This document shows, one piece after another, positions 43,581 to 51,980 of a DNA stretch of 58,025 bases. Position numbers and translations under genes: made by a program. How positions within the stretch are numbered: position 1 is the stretch's first letter; the number at the start of each line of letters is the position of its first letter. Below the pieces are notes generated by a model. That model saw only the letters and a program-made list of their open reading frames with translations, made no database searches and was not told where the DNA came from. The stretch comes from Pelagibius sp. (lineage in GTDB: Bacteria > Pseudomonadota > Alphaproteobacteria > Kiloniellales > Kiloniellaceae): the NCBI RefSeq assembly GCF_028289705.1, contig NZ_JANQOI010000170.1, positions 1-58,025 of the forward strand, written 5' to 3'.

Positions 43581-46181
43581 TTACAGACGCGGGTCCACCG
43601 GCTCGCTCTCCAGGGCCAGCACGCCGAAGACGCATTCGTGTACCCGGCGCAGCGGCTCACGCGCCACAAAACGGTGCAGCGCCTCGTGGCCCAAGGCGAA
43701 CTCCCGCGCCGCAAGGGAACGTTTGCGGCCCAGCCCGCGCCGGCGCAAACGGGCGATGTTCTCCGGCGCGTCGTAATCAGGTCCGTAGATAATCCGGAGA
43801 TACTCCTTGCCGCGGCATTTCACTGCCGGCTGTACAAATCCGCGCGGACCGCGGGCGATGAAGTCCAGAGGCTTCACCACCATGCCCTCGCCGCCGGCCT
43901 CAGTCAGCTCTCGCCACCACTCGGTGGCGGCTGCCACGCCGGCATCATCGGCAGGTTCAACCACCCGAAACTGGGTTGCCATGAGCAGCGGGTCACTTCC
44001 CACCGTCAGCGACGCAATCCGATCCATGTGCCAGCGATGGCCCTTGTCCATGTGGACCGCACCCTCGCTGGCCAGCAGGTGAAAGGGGGCGATGCGGTAA
44101 TCGTCCAGGCTTTCCACCGGCCAGCAGTAGCGCCGATAGGCCGCGGCATAGTCCGCCGCCTGTAGGACACGTTCACCCGCAACCGCGTCGCGGCCATCCA
44201 GGTCGACACCGCGCAGGGCCGCGGCCCGGTAGGCCTCTTCTCGTGCGGCCAGTGCCAAGCGGGCGGCGGTGCCGACGGGGGCGTACTGCTGGCGCAAAAG
44301 CGCCTGCGCCTTGGCCGACCAGGGCATGATCTCGGCATCCAGGGCCAGCCAGTCGGTTTCCAGGGCATCCCAGAGTCCGGCGCCGTCCGCGGCGCTGCGC
44401 AAGCGTGCAAGCACCGCTTCGCTCTTGTCGGCATCGAAGAAGAAGTCGCGCCCGGTGCGGGAGTAGACGACACCGCTCTCCTCGCCCGTTGTCCCGAACC
44501 GCCGCCGCGCCGCATCAACGGAGCGGCAGAGCAGGATCACGGCGCGGGAGCCCATGTGCTTTTCCTGGCAGATCACCGACGCGACGTCCTGTTTGCGGAA
44601 GTAGGCGAAGGCTTCGGTCGGATGTTCCAGCAGCCCTTCGCGCTCCGAGGTTTCAGAGGGCGACATGGTCGGCGGCAAATAGACCAGCCACTTCGGATTG
44701 ATGGCAAAGCGCGTCATCGCTTCCAGGGCCGCGGCGGAGTTGGCCTCGTTCACCGTGACCGCGCGGTGCAGGCGCGTCTGGATCATGCGCTTGCCGCGCA
44801 CATCGTCCAGATCCAGCATGTCGTCGGCAATGGCCTGGGCACTGCGCGGCTCGGCAGGCTGTTCCAGGGGCCGCACCGGTTCGAAGTAGGTCCGCGCCGC
44901 CGGCACCGAGACCAGCTCCAGTTCGGGATAGCGCAGCGCCGTTAGCTTGCCGCCGAAGACGCAGCCGGTGTCCAGGCAGATGGTGCGGTTGAGCCACTCG
45001 GCTTCGGGCACCGGCGTGTGGCCATAGACGATCATCGCGTCGCCGCGGTAGTCGGCGGCCCAGTTGTAGCGCACCGGCAGGCCGAATTCGTCGGTCTCCC
45101 CGGTGGTCTCGCCGTACATGCAAAAGGAGCGCACGGCACCGGAGGCCCGTCCGATCATGTCTTCGCGCAATCCCGCATGGGCAACCACCAGCCGCCCGCC
45201 GTCCAGCCAGTGGTGGCTCAGCAGGCCGTTTAGGAAACCGCGGACTTCGTCGCGGAAGGCCTCCGGCTCGCCTTCCATCTGGGCAATGGTCTCGGCCAGA
45301 CCGTGGGTAGGTTTCACGTTGCGTCCGTGCAGCCAGCGCAGAAACTTGTTCTCGTGGTTGCCGATGACGCAGAAGCCGCTGCCCGCCGCCATCATGGACA
45401 TGACCAGGCGCAGCACGTCCGGCGAGCGGGGACCGCGGTCCACCAGGTCGCCGACGAAGACGGCCCGGCGTCCCGGGGGCGGCACGACCTCGCAGCGGCG
45501 CGCTTCGCCCTCACCGCCGAATCGCACCTGATAGCCGAGCTCGGCCAGCAGCGCCTCCAGCTCGTCGCAGCAGCCGTGCACGTCGCCGATGATGTCGAAA
45601 GGCCCGCTTTCGTGGCGCTTGTCCGTCCACAGCGGCTGGCGCTCCATTACCACCGTCTCCATCTCGGCGACGCTGCGCAGCTCATGGATCTGCCGAAAGC
45701 CCTCCTTAGGCAGCTTGCGAATGCCGCGCTTCAGGGCACGAATATGATTGCGTACCACGTGAGGGCCGAACTGCCTGTCGGGCCGCTCGGCGTTGCGCGC
45801 CTGGCAGACCTCTTCCCCGGGATTGAGCACGATAGCAACCGGCAGGGCATGGCAGCGGCGGGCAATGCGGACATACTCCGCCCGGTCCTCGCCGCGTACG
45901 TTGGTGGCGTCGATCACGGCAAGGCGCCGGCCCTGCAGCCGCTTCTCGGCGATGAAGTGCACCAGATCGAAGGCCGGGCCGGTGGCCGACTGATCGTTCT
46001 CATCGTCAGCCACCATGCCGCGGCAGGCATCGGAAGAGATCACCTCGGTCGGCAGAAAGTGCTTGCGCGCGAAGGTCGACTTGCCGGCACCGCTGGGGCC
46101 GATCAAGACCACCAGGCAGAACTCGGGCAGCGCGATTGTCTTCACGGCAGCCTTCGGGGCGCTGTCTTCGGGGGTGTTCAT
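43581..46181 (-). CDS. pnkp: Bacterial Pnkp, RNA kinase-phosphatase-ligase
   Basis: An 866-residue trifunctional RNA-repair enzyme. The N-terminal 5' polynucleotide kinase has Walker A GPSGAGKST (residues 28-36). The central metallophosphoesterase is GDVHGC (about 199-204), FVGDLVDRG, IGNHENK and GHTP. The C-terminal ligase-like domain carries the adenylated lysine in EKHMG (Lys541), with GGEGMVVKP and KCRGKEYLRIIYG as later motifs. It heals and, with Hen1, seals tRNA broken by ribotoxins; the active residues of all three domains appear intact. It starts within a 4-base ATGA overlap with hen1. The ATG at 46181 was chosen because the upstream in-frame sequence is the end of hen1. Confidence 0.95.
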   Translation of the reverse strand: MNTPEDSAPKAAVKTIALPEFCLVVLIGPSGAGKSTFARKHFLPTEVISSDACRGMVADDENDQSATGPAFDLVHFIAEKRLQGRRLAVIDATNVRGEDRAEYVRIARRCHALPVAIVLNPGEEVCQARNAERPDRQFGPHVVRNHIRALKRGIRKLPKEGFRQIHELRSVAEMETVVMERQPLWTDKRHESGPFDIIGDVHGCCDELEALLAELGYQVRFGGEGEARRCEVVPPPGRRAVFVGDLVDRGPRSPDVLRLVMSMMAAGSGFCVIGNHENKFLRWLHGRNVKPTHGLAETIAQMEGEPEAFRDEVRGFLNGLLSHHWLDGGRLVVAHAGLREDMIGRASGAVRSFCMYGETTGETDEFGLPVRYNWAADYRGDAMIVYGHTPVPEAEWLNRTICLDTGCVFGGKLTALRYPELELVSVPAARTYFEPVRPLEQPAEPRSAQAIADDMLDLDDVRGKRMIQTRLHRAVTVNEANSAAALEAMTRFAINPKWLVYLPPTMSPSETSEREGLLEHPTEAFAYFRKQDVASVICQEKHMGSRAVILLCRSVDAARRRFGTTGEESGVVYSRTGRDFFFDADKSEAVLARLRSAADGAGLWDALETDWLALDAEIMPWSAKAQALLRQQYAPVGTAARLALAAREEAYRAAALRGVDLDGRDAVAGERVLQAADYAAAYRRYCWPVESLDDYRIAPFHLLASEGAVHMDKGHRWHMDRIASLTVGSDPLLMATQFRVVEPADDAGVAAATEWWRELTEAGGEGMVVKPLDFIARGPRGFVQPAVKCRGKEYLRIIYGPDYDAPENIARLRRRGLGRKRSLAAREFALGHEALHRFVAREPLRRVHECVFGVLALESEPVDPRL

Positions 46182-47578
46182 GGAACCGCCCGCTTGAAGA
46201 CGGCCATCTGGGTCGGTGCCCCCAGGTCCGGGTGTGCTTCGCCGATCCCCTCGAAGCCGATGCCGTAGCCGAAGCGTTCCGCCACGTCGCGCCCCCAGGT
46301 TTGAAACTCGGCGCGCGTCCACTCAAAGCGGTGGTCGCCGTGGCGCAGGCTGCCCGGCGCCATCCCTTCGAAGAGGGCGTTGTATTCGCGGTTCGGCGTG
46401 GTCACCACCACCAGCGGCGGCGCCATGATGGCAAAGACCGCGCGCTCCAGCGCCGGATGGCGGTCGAGATCGATGTGCTCGATCACCTCGACCAGCGCCG
46501 CGGCGTCGTAACCCTCCAGCCGCCGGTCGCGATAGGTGAGCGCTCCGTGCAGCAGCTTAAGGCGCGCCACCTGGCGAGCGGGCATGCGATCGAGCTTGAG
46601 GCGCTGTTCGGCGCGTTCCAGGGCGCGCAGTGCGGTGTCCACGCCGACGATTTCTTCGAACTGCTTGACGGCGAGCAGTTCGCGCAGCAAACGGCCTTCG
46701 CCGCAGCCGAGATCGACGACGCGACGTGCGCCGGCGGCAGCAAGGGTATCCACGACCTTGCGCAGGCGCAGGTCGTTGAGCCGGATCGGCCGTTCCAGCA
46801 GAGCCTCGGCCTCCGCCTGGCGCTCGGAGAGGCCGGCCTCCTCCTCGGGCTCGCTCTCCGAGAGCCTGGCCAGAGCCTCCCGCACCAGACGGCGCCGGCG
46901 CTTGAGGGCGCGATTGACGATGAAGTCCCGCTCAGGATGTTGGTCCAGCCAGCCCTCGCCCTTGGCCACCAGCTTTTCCACTTCGTCGTCATCTACGTAG
47001 TAGTGCTTCGAGTTGTCCAGCACCGGCACCAGCACATAGAGGTGGGTCAGCAAGTCGCGCAGCTTAAGCGTTGCGGTGAGTTGCAGGGTGATGTAGGGGC
47101 TGGCGCCCCAATCCGGCAGCTCAGGGTCGAGCAGATGGGTTTCCGTCGATACGGCATAGCCCAGGGGCCCGAACAGCCGCTCCGCCAGATCCTCCTGACC
47201 CCGCGCCGCCAGCGGCACCACCGTCGCCTGCAGAGGGATCGGTGTTTCCGCCAGGGCCTGCCGATGCTTGGAACGGCCGGCGAAGGCCGTGTTCAGCGCC
47301 CGCGCGATGGCCACCGAAAGAAAGGAAGAGGCCGCATAAGGCCGGTCGTTCACATAGTGATCGTGGAGCGAGACGCCCGAACCTTTGGACCGCACGAGAG
47401 CGATGGGATCGACCTCCACGGCGAGGGCAAAGCGGCAGCGATCATCGTCGGCCTGCGGAAAACACATCACCGCCCGGCCGAACGCCAGGCTCTTCTCGTG
47501 CAGGCGATCCGGGTTCTTGTGCAGCAGGAACCCCAGGTCCGTGGCGGGCCGATGCGTCGTCTCGATGGTCAGAAGCAT
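46178..47578 (-). CDS. hen1: Bacterial Hen1, 3'-terminal RNA 2'-O-methyltransferase
   Basis: A 466-residue Hen1 with the N-terminal Hen1-specific domain that helps the Pnkp ligase (residues 1-250) and a C-terminal methyltransferase. The S-adenosylmethionine motif is VVDLGCGEGRLL (from residue 287). The Mn-binding residues are in VEVIEHIDLDRH (Glu364, Glu367, His368, His374). TTPNREYN and HRFEWTRAEF complete the signature. It methylates the 3'-terminal ribose of the broken tRNA before sealing, so the repaired RNA resists another cut. It overlaps pnkp by 4 bases and the nucleotidyltransferase by 1 base. Confidence 0.95.
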   Translation of the reverse strand: MLLTIETTHRPATDLGFLLHKNPDRLHEKSLAFGRAVMCFPQADDDRCRFALAVEVDPIALVRSKGSGVSLHDHYVNDRPYAASSFLSVAIARALNTAFAGRSKHRQALAETPIPLQATVVPLAARGQEDLAERLFGPLGYAVSTETHLLDPELPDWGASPYITLQLTATLKLRDLLTHLYVLVPVLDNSKHYYVDDDEVEKLVAKGEGWLDQHPERDFIVNRALKRRRRLVREALARLSESEPEEEAGLSERQAEAEALLERPIRLNDLRLRKVVDTLAAAGARRVVDLGCGEGRLLRELLAVKQFEEIVGVDTALRALERAEQRLKLDRMPARQVARLKLLHGALTYRDRRLEGYDAAALVEVIEHIDLDRHPALERAVFAIMAPPLVVVTTPNREYNALFEGMAPGSLRHGDHRFEWTRAEFQTWGRDVAERFGYGIGFEGIGEAHPDLGAPTQMAVFKRAVP

Positions 47579-48381
47579 CAGGCCCGCCCGCAGACCAATT
47601 CCCGGAACAACGCGTCGGCTTCCCGGCGCAGCTCCGCCGGCGGCGTTCCCGGCTCCGGCAGGGACCGTTCGGCACGCGCGATCTCTGCCTCGATGAGGGC
47701 GTCGAGCACCACCAGCCGCGGCCCCTCCCCCAGCTCCCGGCTGCGTGCCTTGCGGGTCAGCATCTCGTCGAGAAAGGACGAGAGGCCCACAGGCAGGCCG
47801 AGGCCGTCGCGCAGCTCGCCGAAGTTCATGGGCAGCGGGCGGTCGGGATGTGTGCGCAGCCACATCAGGGCCAGGGCCGGACGCAGGGCGTAGAAGTACT
47901 TCTTCAGCTTTACCCGGTCCTGCCCCTCGATGAAGCGGCGGTACTGGCCGCGGCAGAGGTGCAGGTAGTGGTAGGCCGAGGGCCGCTGGTGGGCCGTCTT
48001 CTCCGCCAGATCCAGCAGCTTCACCATGGCCTCCCCATCGGCGCGATAGACGATGGGCGAGCGCAGCCATTCCAGCAGCACCGGATTGGGCTTGATGAGC
48101 AGGTTCAGCGCCTTCCTCAGGTCCCAGCCGTTGATGTCCAGCTCGCCCTCGAGGGGCAGCTCGATGACGTCGCGCCGCGTTTCGATGGAGAGATACCACT
48201 CCGGCCGATGCACATAGACGAAGCGCACATCGTAGTCGCTGTCCGGCGAAGGGAAGCCCCAGGCGCGGCTGCCGGACTCGATGGCGAAGAGCAGGCGCAC
48301 GTCGTGATCGCGCGCGACGGCGTCGAGCCGCTCGGCGATCAGCGCCCGGGGTTCGGATGCAATGCAGGCCAGCGCGCTCAT
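47578..48381 (-). CDS. rlaP: RlaP-type nucleotidyltransferase, RNA-repair associated
   Basis: A 267-residue polymerase-beta-fold nucleotidyltransferase of the RNA-repair-associated RlaP/YcgL-like family. The active site is GSRAWGFPSPDSDYDVRFVY, with Gly37-Ser38 and the metal-binding Asp49 and Asp51. FNINGWDLRK-like core (INGWDLRKALNLLIKPNP) and YHYLHLCRGQYRRFI follow. It may add nucleotides to broken RNA ends or modify the ligase. The family was linked to RNA repair by comparative genomics; the reaction here is not established. It shares one base with hen1 and 4 bases with the upstream small ORF. Confidence 0.85.
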   Translation of the reverse strand: MSALACIASEPRALIAERLDAVARDHDVRLLFAIESGSRAWGFPSPDSDYDVRFVYVHRPEWYLSIETRRDVIELPLEGELDINGWDLRKALNLLIKPNPVLLEWLRSPIVYRADGEAMVKLLDLAEKTAHQRPSAYHYLHLCRGQYRRFIEGQDRVKLKKYFYALRPALALMWLRTHPDRPLPMNFGELRDGLGLPVGLSSFLDEMLTRKARSRELGEGPRLVVLDALIEAEIARAERSLPEPGTPPAELRREADALFRELVCGRA

Positions 48382-48695
48382 GATCTTGTCCTCTTTCTCT
48401 TCTGCCTCTTGTGCCTCTGCGGCGGCGGGCCGCCGCCATTTCGGTTGTCGTTCTGCAGGCCGTGTTGCGCCAAGGCGCGCGCCGAAAACTGGCGCTTCGT
48501 GGGGGCGTCCGATTGGTCCGACGGCGCGACGTGTTTCTCGATCACGTCATAGACCTGGGCCGTCGCCGCTTCCTCCGCGCATTGGCGGTAGGGAGCGGCA
48601 AACCGGAGCCCGTCAAGACGATCCGGGGCTGAGTCATTGCCGAACCGAATCCAGCTTGACCGTTCGACGTTCGTCTTGATCCTGTCTTCGCGCAT
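48378..48695 (-). CDS. Small basic protein in the RNA-repair operon
   Basis: A 105-residue protein, MREDRIKTNVERSSWIRFGN and onward, that I do not recognise. The middle (CAEEAATAQVYDVIEKHVAP) may form a helix. The last 20 residues are strongly basic (QRHKRQKRKRTRS), as in nucleic-acid-binding tails. It ends in a 4-base ATGA overlap with the nucleotidyltransferase, which argues that it is translated and coupled. Codon third-position G+C is moderately high, lower than in the large genes around it. It lies between rtcB and rlaP, so a role in RNA repair is inferred only from position. Confidence 0.5.
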   Translation of the reverse strand: MREDRIKTNVERSSWIRFGNDSAPDRLDGLRFAAPYRQCAEEAATAQVYDVIEKHVAPSDQSDAPTKRQFSARALAQHGLQNDNRNGGGPPPQRHKRQKRKRTRS

Positions 48696-48725
48696 TGCTC
48701 GGTTCCCAATCTCTTTCCCTGTCCA

Positions 48726-48757
48726 GGGGCCGGCGGCGGTGGGAGTCCGCCGGCCCC
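48726..48757 (-). other. Strong hairpin between rtcB and the small basic ORF
   Basis: A perfect 11-bp stem, GGGGCCGGCGG (48726-48736) with its complement (48747-48757), around a 10-base loop, lies 37 bases past the rtcB stop. There is no T-run on either side, so it is unlikely to terminate. It may be an mRNA-processing or stability element that sets the ratio of RtcB to the downstream repair enzymes. Confidence 0.5.
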
Positions 48758-48794
48758 GTTCCGGGCCGGCGATCCAGCGCCGCCAGTCCGGGTG

Positions 48795-50009
48795 TTAGCC
48801 CTTCACGCAAACCACCTGCTTCAGGGTGTGTTCCACCGCCACCAGGTCGCGCTGGGCGGCCATGACGGCGTCGATGTCCTTGTAGGCCGCGGGGGTCTCG
48901 TCGATGACCCCCTGGTCCTTGCGGCACTCGACGCCTTCGGTGGCGGCGGCGTGGTCGGCCAAAGTGAAACGGCGCTTGGCCTCCGAGCGGCTCATCGTCC
49001 GCCCCGCCCCGTGGGAGCAGGACTGGAAGGACTCGGCATTGCCGAGACCTCGGACGATGTAGGAGCGCGCGCCCATGGAGCCGGGGATGATCCCCAGCTC
49101 GTCCCGGCCGGCGCGCACCGCGCCCTTGCGGGTCACCCAGACCTCGGCGTCGAAGTGCCGCTCCCTGGCCACGTAGTTGTGGTGGCAGTTCACGGCTTCC
49201 TTCTCGACACGGAAGGCCGGCAGGTGATCGCGCAAGACCCGGAGGATCCGCGTCATCATCACCTCGCGGTTGGCCCGGGCGAAGTCCTGCGCCCAGAGCA
49301 CCGCCTCGACATAGTCGTCGAAGAGCGCTTCGCCCTCCTCCAACCAGGCGAGGTCGCGGTCCGGCACCGAGGCCGCCCCGTCGCGCCGCGTCAGGGCCTC
49401 CCGCGCTTCGGCGATGAAGTAGGTGCCGATGCGGTTGCCCACGCCGCGGCTGCCGGAGTGGAGCATCACCCAGACCCGCTCCTCTTCATCGAGGCAGATC
49501 TCGATGAAGTGGTTGCCGGTGCCCAGCGTGCCGAGATGGACCACGTGATTGGCCCCCGCGATCTTCTCGTGTTTGGCCTCGATGGCCGTCAGCCGCGCGG
49601 CGAGGCCCGAGGCCTCGAAGCGCTTGCCCACGGCATCGGGGATGCCGTCCTTCCAGCCGCCCTTCACACCGATGCCGCCGTGGGGCACCGCCCGCTCGAT
49701 GTCGGAACGCAGCGCCGCCAAAGAATCGGGAAGCTGCCCCGCGGTGAGCGAGGTCCGCATCGCCATCATGCCGCAGCCGATGTCGACCCCGACAGCCGCC
49801 GGAATGATCGCCTCCTTGGTGGCGATCACCGAGCCGACGGTGGCGCCGCGGCCGAGATGCACGTCCGGCATGGCGGCGACGTGGGAGTGGATGAACGGCA
49901 TCCGCGCGATATTCTCGAGCTGACGCCGCGCCGCCTCTTCCACCGGCACGCCCTTGACCCAGGCCTTCACCGGGGCCCGGCCCGTCTGAAACTCTTCGTA
50001 TCCAGCCAT
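48795..50009 (-). CDS. rtcB: RtcB RNA ligase
   Basis: A 404-residue GTP- and Mn-dependent RNA ligase that joins 2',3'-cyclic phosphate or 3'-phosphate ends to 5'-OH ends. The first Mn site is in VGVDIGCGMMAM (Asp76, Cys79). GTLGTGNHFIEI, HSGSRGVGN and CHHNYVARE carry further metal and GMP ligands. The guanylated His is in SCSHGAGRTMSR. It is the first large gene of the RNA-repair operon, upstream of rlaP-hen1-pnkp. The ATG at 50009 was chosen because the upstream in-frame sequence covers the leader and terminator. An attenuator-like hairpin ends 85 bases upstream. Confidence 0.95.
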   Translation of the reverse strand: MAGYEEFQTGRAPVKAWVKGVPVEEAARRQLENIARMPFIHSHVAAMPDVHLGRGATVGSVIATKEAIIPAAVGVDIGCGMMAMRTSLTAGQLPDSLAALRSDIERAVPHGGIGVKGGWKDGIPDAVGKRFEASGLAARLTAIEAKHEKIAGANHVVHLGTLGTGNHFIEICLDEEERVWVMLHSGSRGVGNRIGTYFIAEAREALTRRDGAASVPDRDLAWLEEGEALFDDYVEAVLWAQDFARANREVMMTRILRVLRDHLPAFRVEKEAVNCHHNYVARERHFDAEVWVTRKGAVRAGRDELGIIPGSMGARSYIVRGLGNAESFQSCSHGAGRTMSRSEAKRRFTLADHAAATEGVECRKDQGVIDETPAAYKDIDAVMAAQRDLVAVEHTLKQVVCVKG

Positions 50010-50093
50010 CTTGGCTCTCCTTCTTTCGGCCCTCTTTCCCGGGGTCCCCTCTTTCCCAGGGCCCTTCGTCTCCTCCCGACAGCCGCGCAAAAG

Positions 50094-50126
50094 AAAAACC
50101 CTCCCGAGGCTGCCGCCGCGGGAGGG
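50094..50126 (-). terminator. Intrinsic terminator (attenuator candidate) upstream of rtcB
   Basis: On the minus strand, CCCTCCCG (50126-50119) pairs perfectly with CGGGAGGG (50106-50099) and is followed by TTTTT (50098-50094). It lies between the leader ORF and rtcB. The same CCCTCCC arm can instead pair with GGGAGGG inside the leader ORF (minus strand of 50177-50183), so formation of the terminator could depend on translation of the leader. Confidence 0.8.
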
Positions 50127-50157
50127 TCCTTGGTGTCTTGAACCGGTGTTGCCGACG

Positions 50158-50277
50158 TTACGGCGTTTCCGGACGGCCCTCCCCCAGGCGCAACAGAGTG
50201 AACGCGCGCGCGCCATAGGCCATCCAGGCGCAGGCGCTCTGCACGTTCATCTGAGTAATGAGGTGGACCCGTTTCAT
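50158..50277 (-). CDS. Leader ORF upstream of rtcB (39 residues)
   Basis: A short open frame, MKRVHLITQMNVQSACAWMA and onward, ending ...LGEGRPETP at a TAA 31 bases before the attenuator stem. The high third-position G+C of its second half looks coding-like, and an internal ATG at 50250 is a shorter alternative. It shows no run of one amino acid, so it does not look like a classic biosynthetic leader peptide. Its RNA contains GGGGGAGGG, which can compete with the terminator for pairing. The rest of the 491-base region before rtcB holds no other convincing gene. Confidence 0.45.
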   Translation of the reverse strand: MKRVHLITQMNVQSACAWMAYGARAFTLLRLGEGRPETP

Positions 50278-50512
50278 CGGACTTGGTTTCGCAGTTCGTG
50301 GTTTCGGTGTCGGTCTGATATGTCGAGCGGCGCCGTTGGGCGCCGCGAATTCCGCCGCCGGTTATGATCGTTTGGGCTGCAAAAGTCAAGTTTCGGCAAT
50401 GACTTCACCGCAAACTCATACTTAAGGCGATGGTTGTCGACGCATTGCGCAGAAGCAACAGCCGGTTTCTTGCAAGCTGTTTGAATGCGGTTTCGCCGCC
50501 GTGCTAACAGGG

Positions 50513-51136
50513 ATGATGGGACGCCGTTCGGACCACTCACGCGACGAACTGATTGCCTTGGCGGTATCGGCCGCGCGGGCAATCATCCTGGAGCAGGGCG
50601 TCGCCAAGGTCTCCGCCCGCGCCATCGCCGGGCGCATGGGCTACTCCCCGGGCACCCTCTACAATCTCTTCGAAGGCGTCGACGAGATCCTCTACCGGGT
50701 CAACATCGAAACCCTGCAGGACCTCGGCGCCGCGGCCTTGGCCGAACAGGCAGCGCAGACCGACCCGCTGGCGCGCCTGATCGCCCTGGGTCGGGCCTAT
50801 GTGACCTACGCGGAGGAGCACCCGCAGCTCTGGCTGGCGGTCTTCGATTTCCGTCCGGCGGCGGGGACCGTCACGCCCGTCTGGTTCGAAGACGCGGTCG
50901 CCCTGCTGTTCGCGATCATCACCGAGAGCCTGGCGCCCTTCTTCGGCGAGGACGAAGAGCGCCTGCGCGAAGCCTCGGCACGGGTGCTGTGGTCCGGCGT
51001 CCACGGCATCTCCCTCTTGAACGTCACCGGACGCCTCGGCCAGCCCGAAGGCATGACCGCCGCCGACATGGCAACGCTGCTGATCCGCACCTTCGTGCAT
51101 GGGCTGGAAACGGAGCGGGACCGGAGCGCGGATTAG
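50513..51136 (+). CDS. TetR-family transcriptional regulator
   Basis: A protein of about 207 residues with an N-terminal TetR helix-turn-helix (DELIALAVSAARAIILEQGV then SARAIAGRMGYSPGTLYNLF, residues 8-56) and a C-terminal ligand and dimerisation domain of the WHG type (EHPQLWLAVFDF). It starts at one of two adjacent ATGs (50513, 50516), or at a GTG at 50501. It is divergent from the rtcB leader region, so it could regulate the RNA-repair operon, but the acyltransferase downstream is on the opposite strand. The ligand is unknown. Confidence 0.9.
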   Translation: MMGRRSDHSRDELIALAVSAARAIILEQGVAKVSARAIAGRMGYSPGTLYNLFEGVDEILYRVNIETLQDLGAAALAEQAAQTDPLARLIALGRAYVTYAEEHPQLWLAVFDFRPAAGTVTPVWFEDAVALLFAIITESLAPFFGEDEERLREASARVLWSGVHGISLLNVTGRLGQPEGMTAADMATLLIRTFVHGLETERDRSAD

Positions 51137-51167
51137 CCGAGCGTCCGCAGCCCGCTCAGATGCCGCG

Positions 51168-51980
51168 CTACTGCGGGGCGTAGGTCAGTGCGCGCAGGTA
51201 GTCGGTGAGCTGGCGGCGGTCCTGGAAGCGCGCCAGCTCGTCATAGGCGATGGGCGTGCCGATGCGCACCGGCACCTCGCTCTCCATTTTGTTCACCACC
51301 TCGCGGAACAACAGGGAAAGGCGCAGGGTCATGGAGATCAGACTGGCCCACTGGAACAGCCGGCTGTTCTGACCTTCGAAGAAGAAGGGCACGACGGTGG
51401 CCCGGCTCTCCTGAATGAGGCGCCCGACAAAGGGCTTCCATTCCGGATCGACGGCAACGCCGTTGGGCGGTTTGGCGGTGGAGACCGTGCCGCCGGGAAA
51501 GATGGCGATGCTCTTGCCCGCGTCCAGATCATTCAGGGCCTTGCGCCGGGTGTCGATGTTGGTGCGCAGCGCCTCGCGGGTCTCGGCGAAGTCGATGGGC
51601 AGCAGATAGGGGTGCAGCTCCGGCAGACGGTAGAGCACTGAGTTCACCAGGATGCGGAAGTCGCGCCGCACCTGGGCCACGAGATAGCCGAGGACGATCC
51701 CGTCCACCACCCCGAAGGGGTGATTGGCCACCACAACCAGGGGGCCTTCTCTGGGGATGCGGGCCAGGTCCCGCGCGTCGACCACGACATCGAGGGCGAG
51801 CCGGTTGACCGCCTCTTCGAAGAAGTTCTCGGCCGACGGCCCGCGGCAATAGTCGGCATAGAGCCGCCAGAGGCGCGGCTTGCCGGTGAGCTGCTCGATC
51901 ATGTGAATCAGCGTGCGCCGCCAGGGCGCGTCTTCCGGCGCGGCGTAGGTGAAATCCGAGGTGGGGACCAGCAAGCTCAT
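51168..51980 (-). CDS. 1-acyl-glycerol-3-phosphate acyltransferase-like protein
   Basis: A 270-residue PlsC-type lysophospholipid acyltransferase. The catalytic block is VVVANHPFGVVDG (His-x4-Asp); the glycerol-phosphate-binding block is IAIFPGGTVST. It probably acylates lysophosphatidic acid or another lysolipid at the inner membrane, and has a longer N-terminus than PlsC itself. It is convergent with the TetR gene. A hemolysin-like acyltransferase role is an alternative for this subfamily. Confidence 0.85.
   Translation of the reverse strand: MSLLVPTSDFTYAAPEDAPWRRTLIHMIEQLTGKPRLWRLYADYCRGPSAENFFEEAVNRLALDVVVDARDLARIPREGPLVVVANHPFGVVDGIVLGYLVAQVRRDFRILVNSVLYRLPELHPYLLPIDFAETREALRTNIDTRRKALNDLDAGKSIAIFPGGTVSTAKPPNGVAVDPEWKPFVGRLIQESRATVVPFFFEGQNSRLFQWASLISMTLRLSLLFREVVNKMESEVPVRIGTPIAYDELARFQDRRQLTDYLRALTYAPQ

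Noticed and set aside
48726-48757. Terminator of rtcB
   Set aside because: The hairpin is strong but has no T-run on the minus strand, and the downstream genes overlap and appear to be one operon.
50098-50180. tRNA or Y-RNA-like element upstream of rtcB
   Set aside because: GGTTCAAGACACC looks like a T-loop, but no acceptor stem, D-arm or anticodon arm can be folded around it; the leader ORF and terminator explain the region better.
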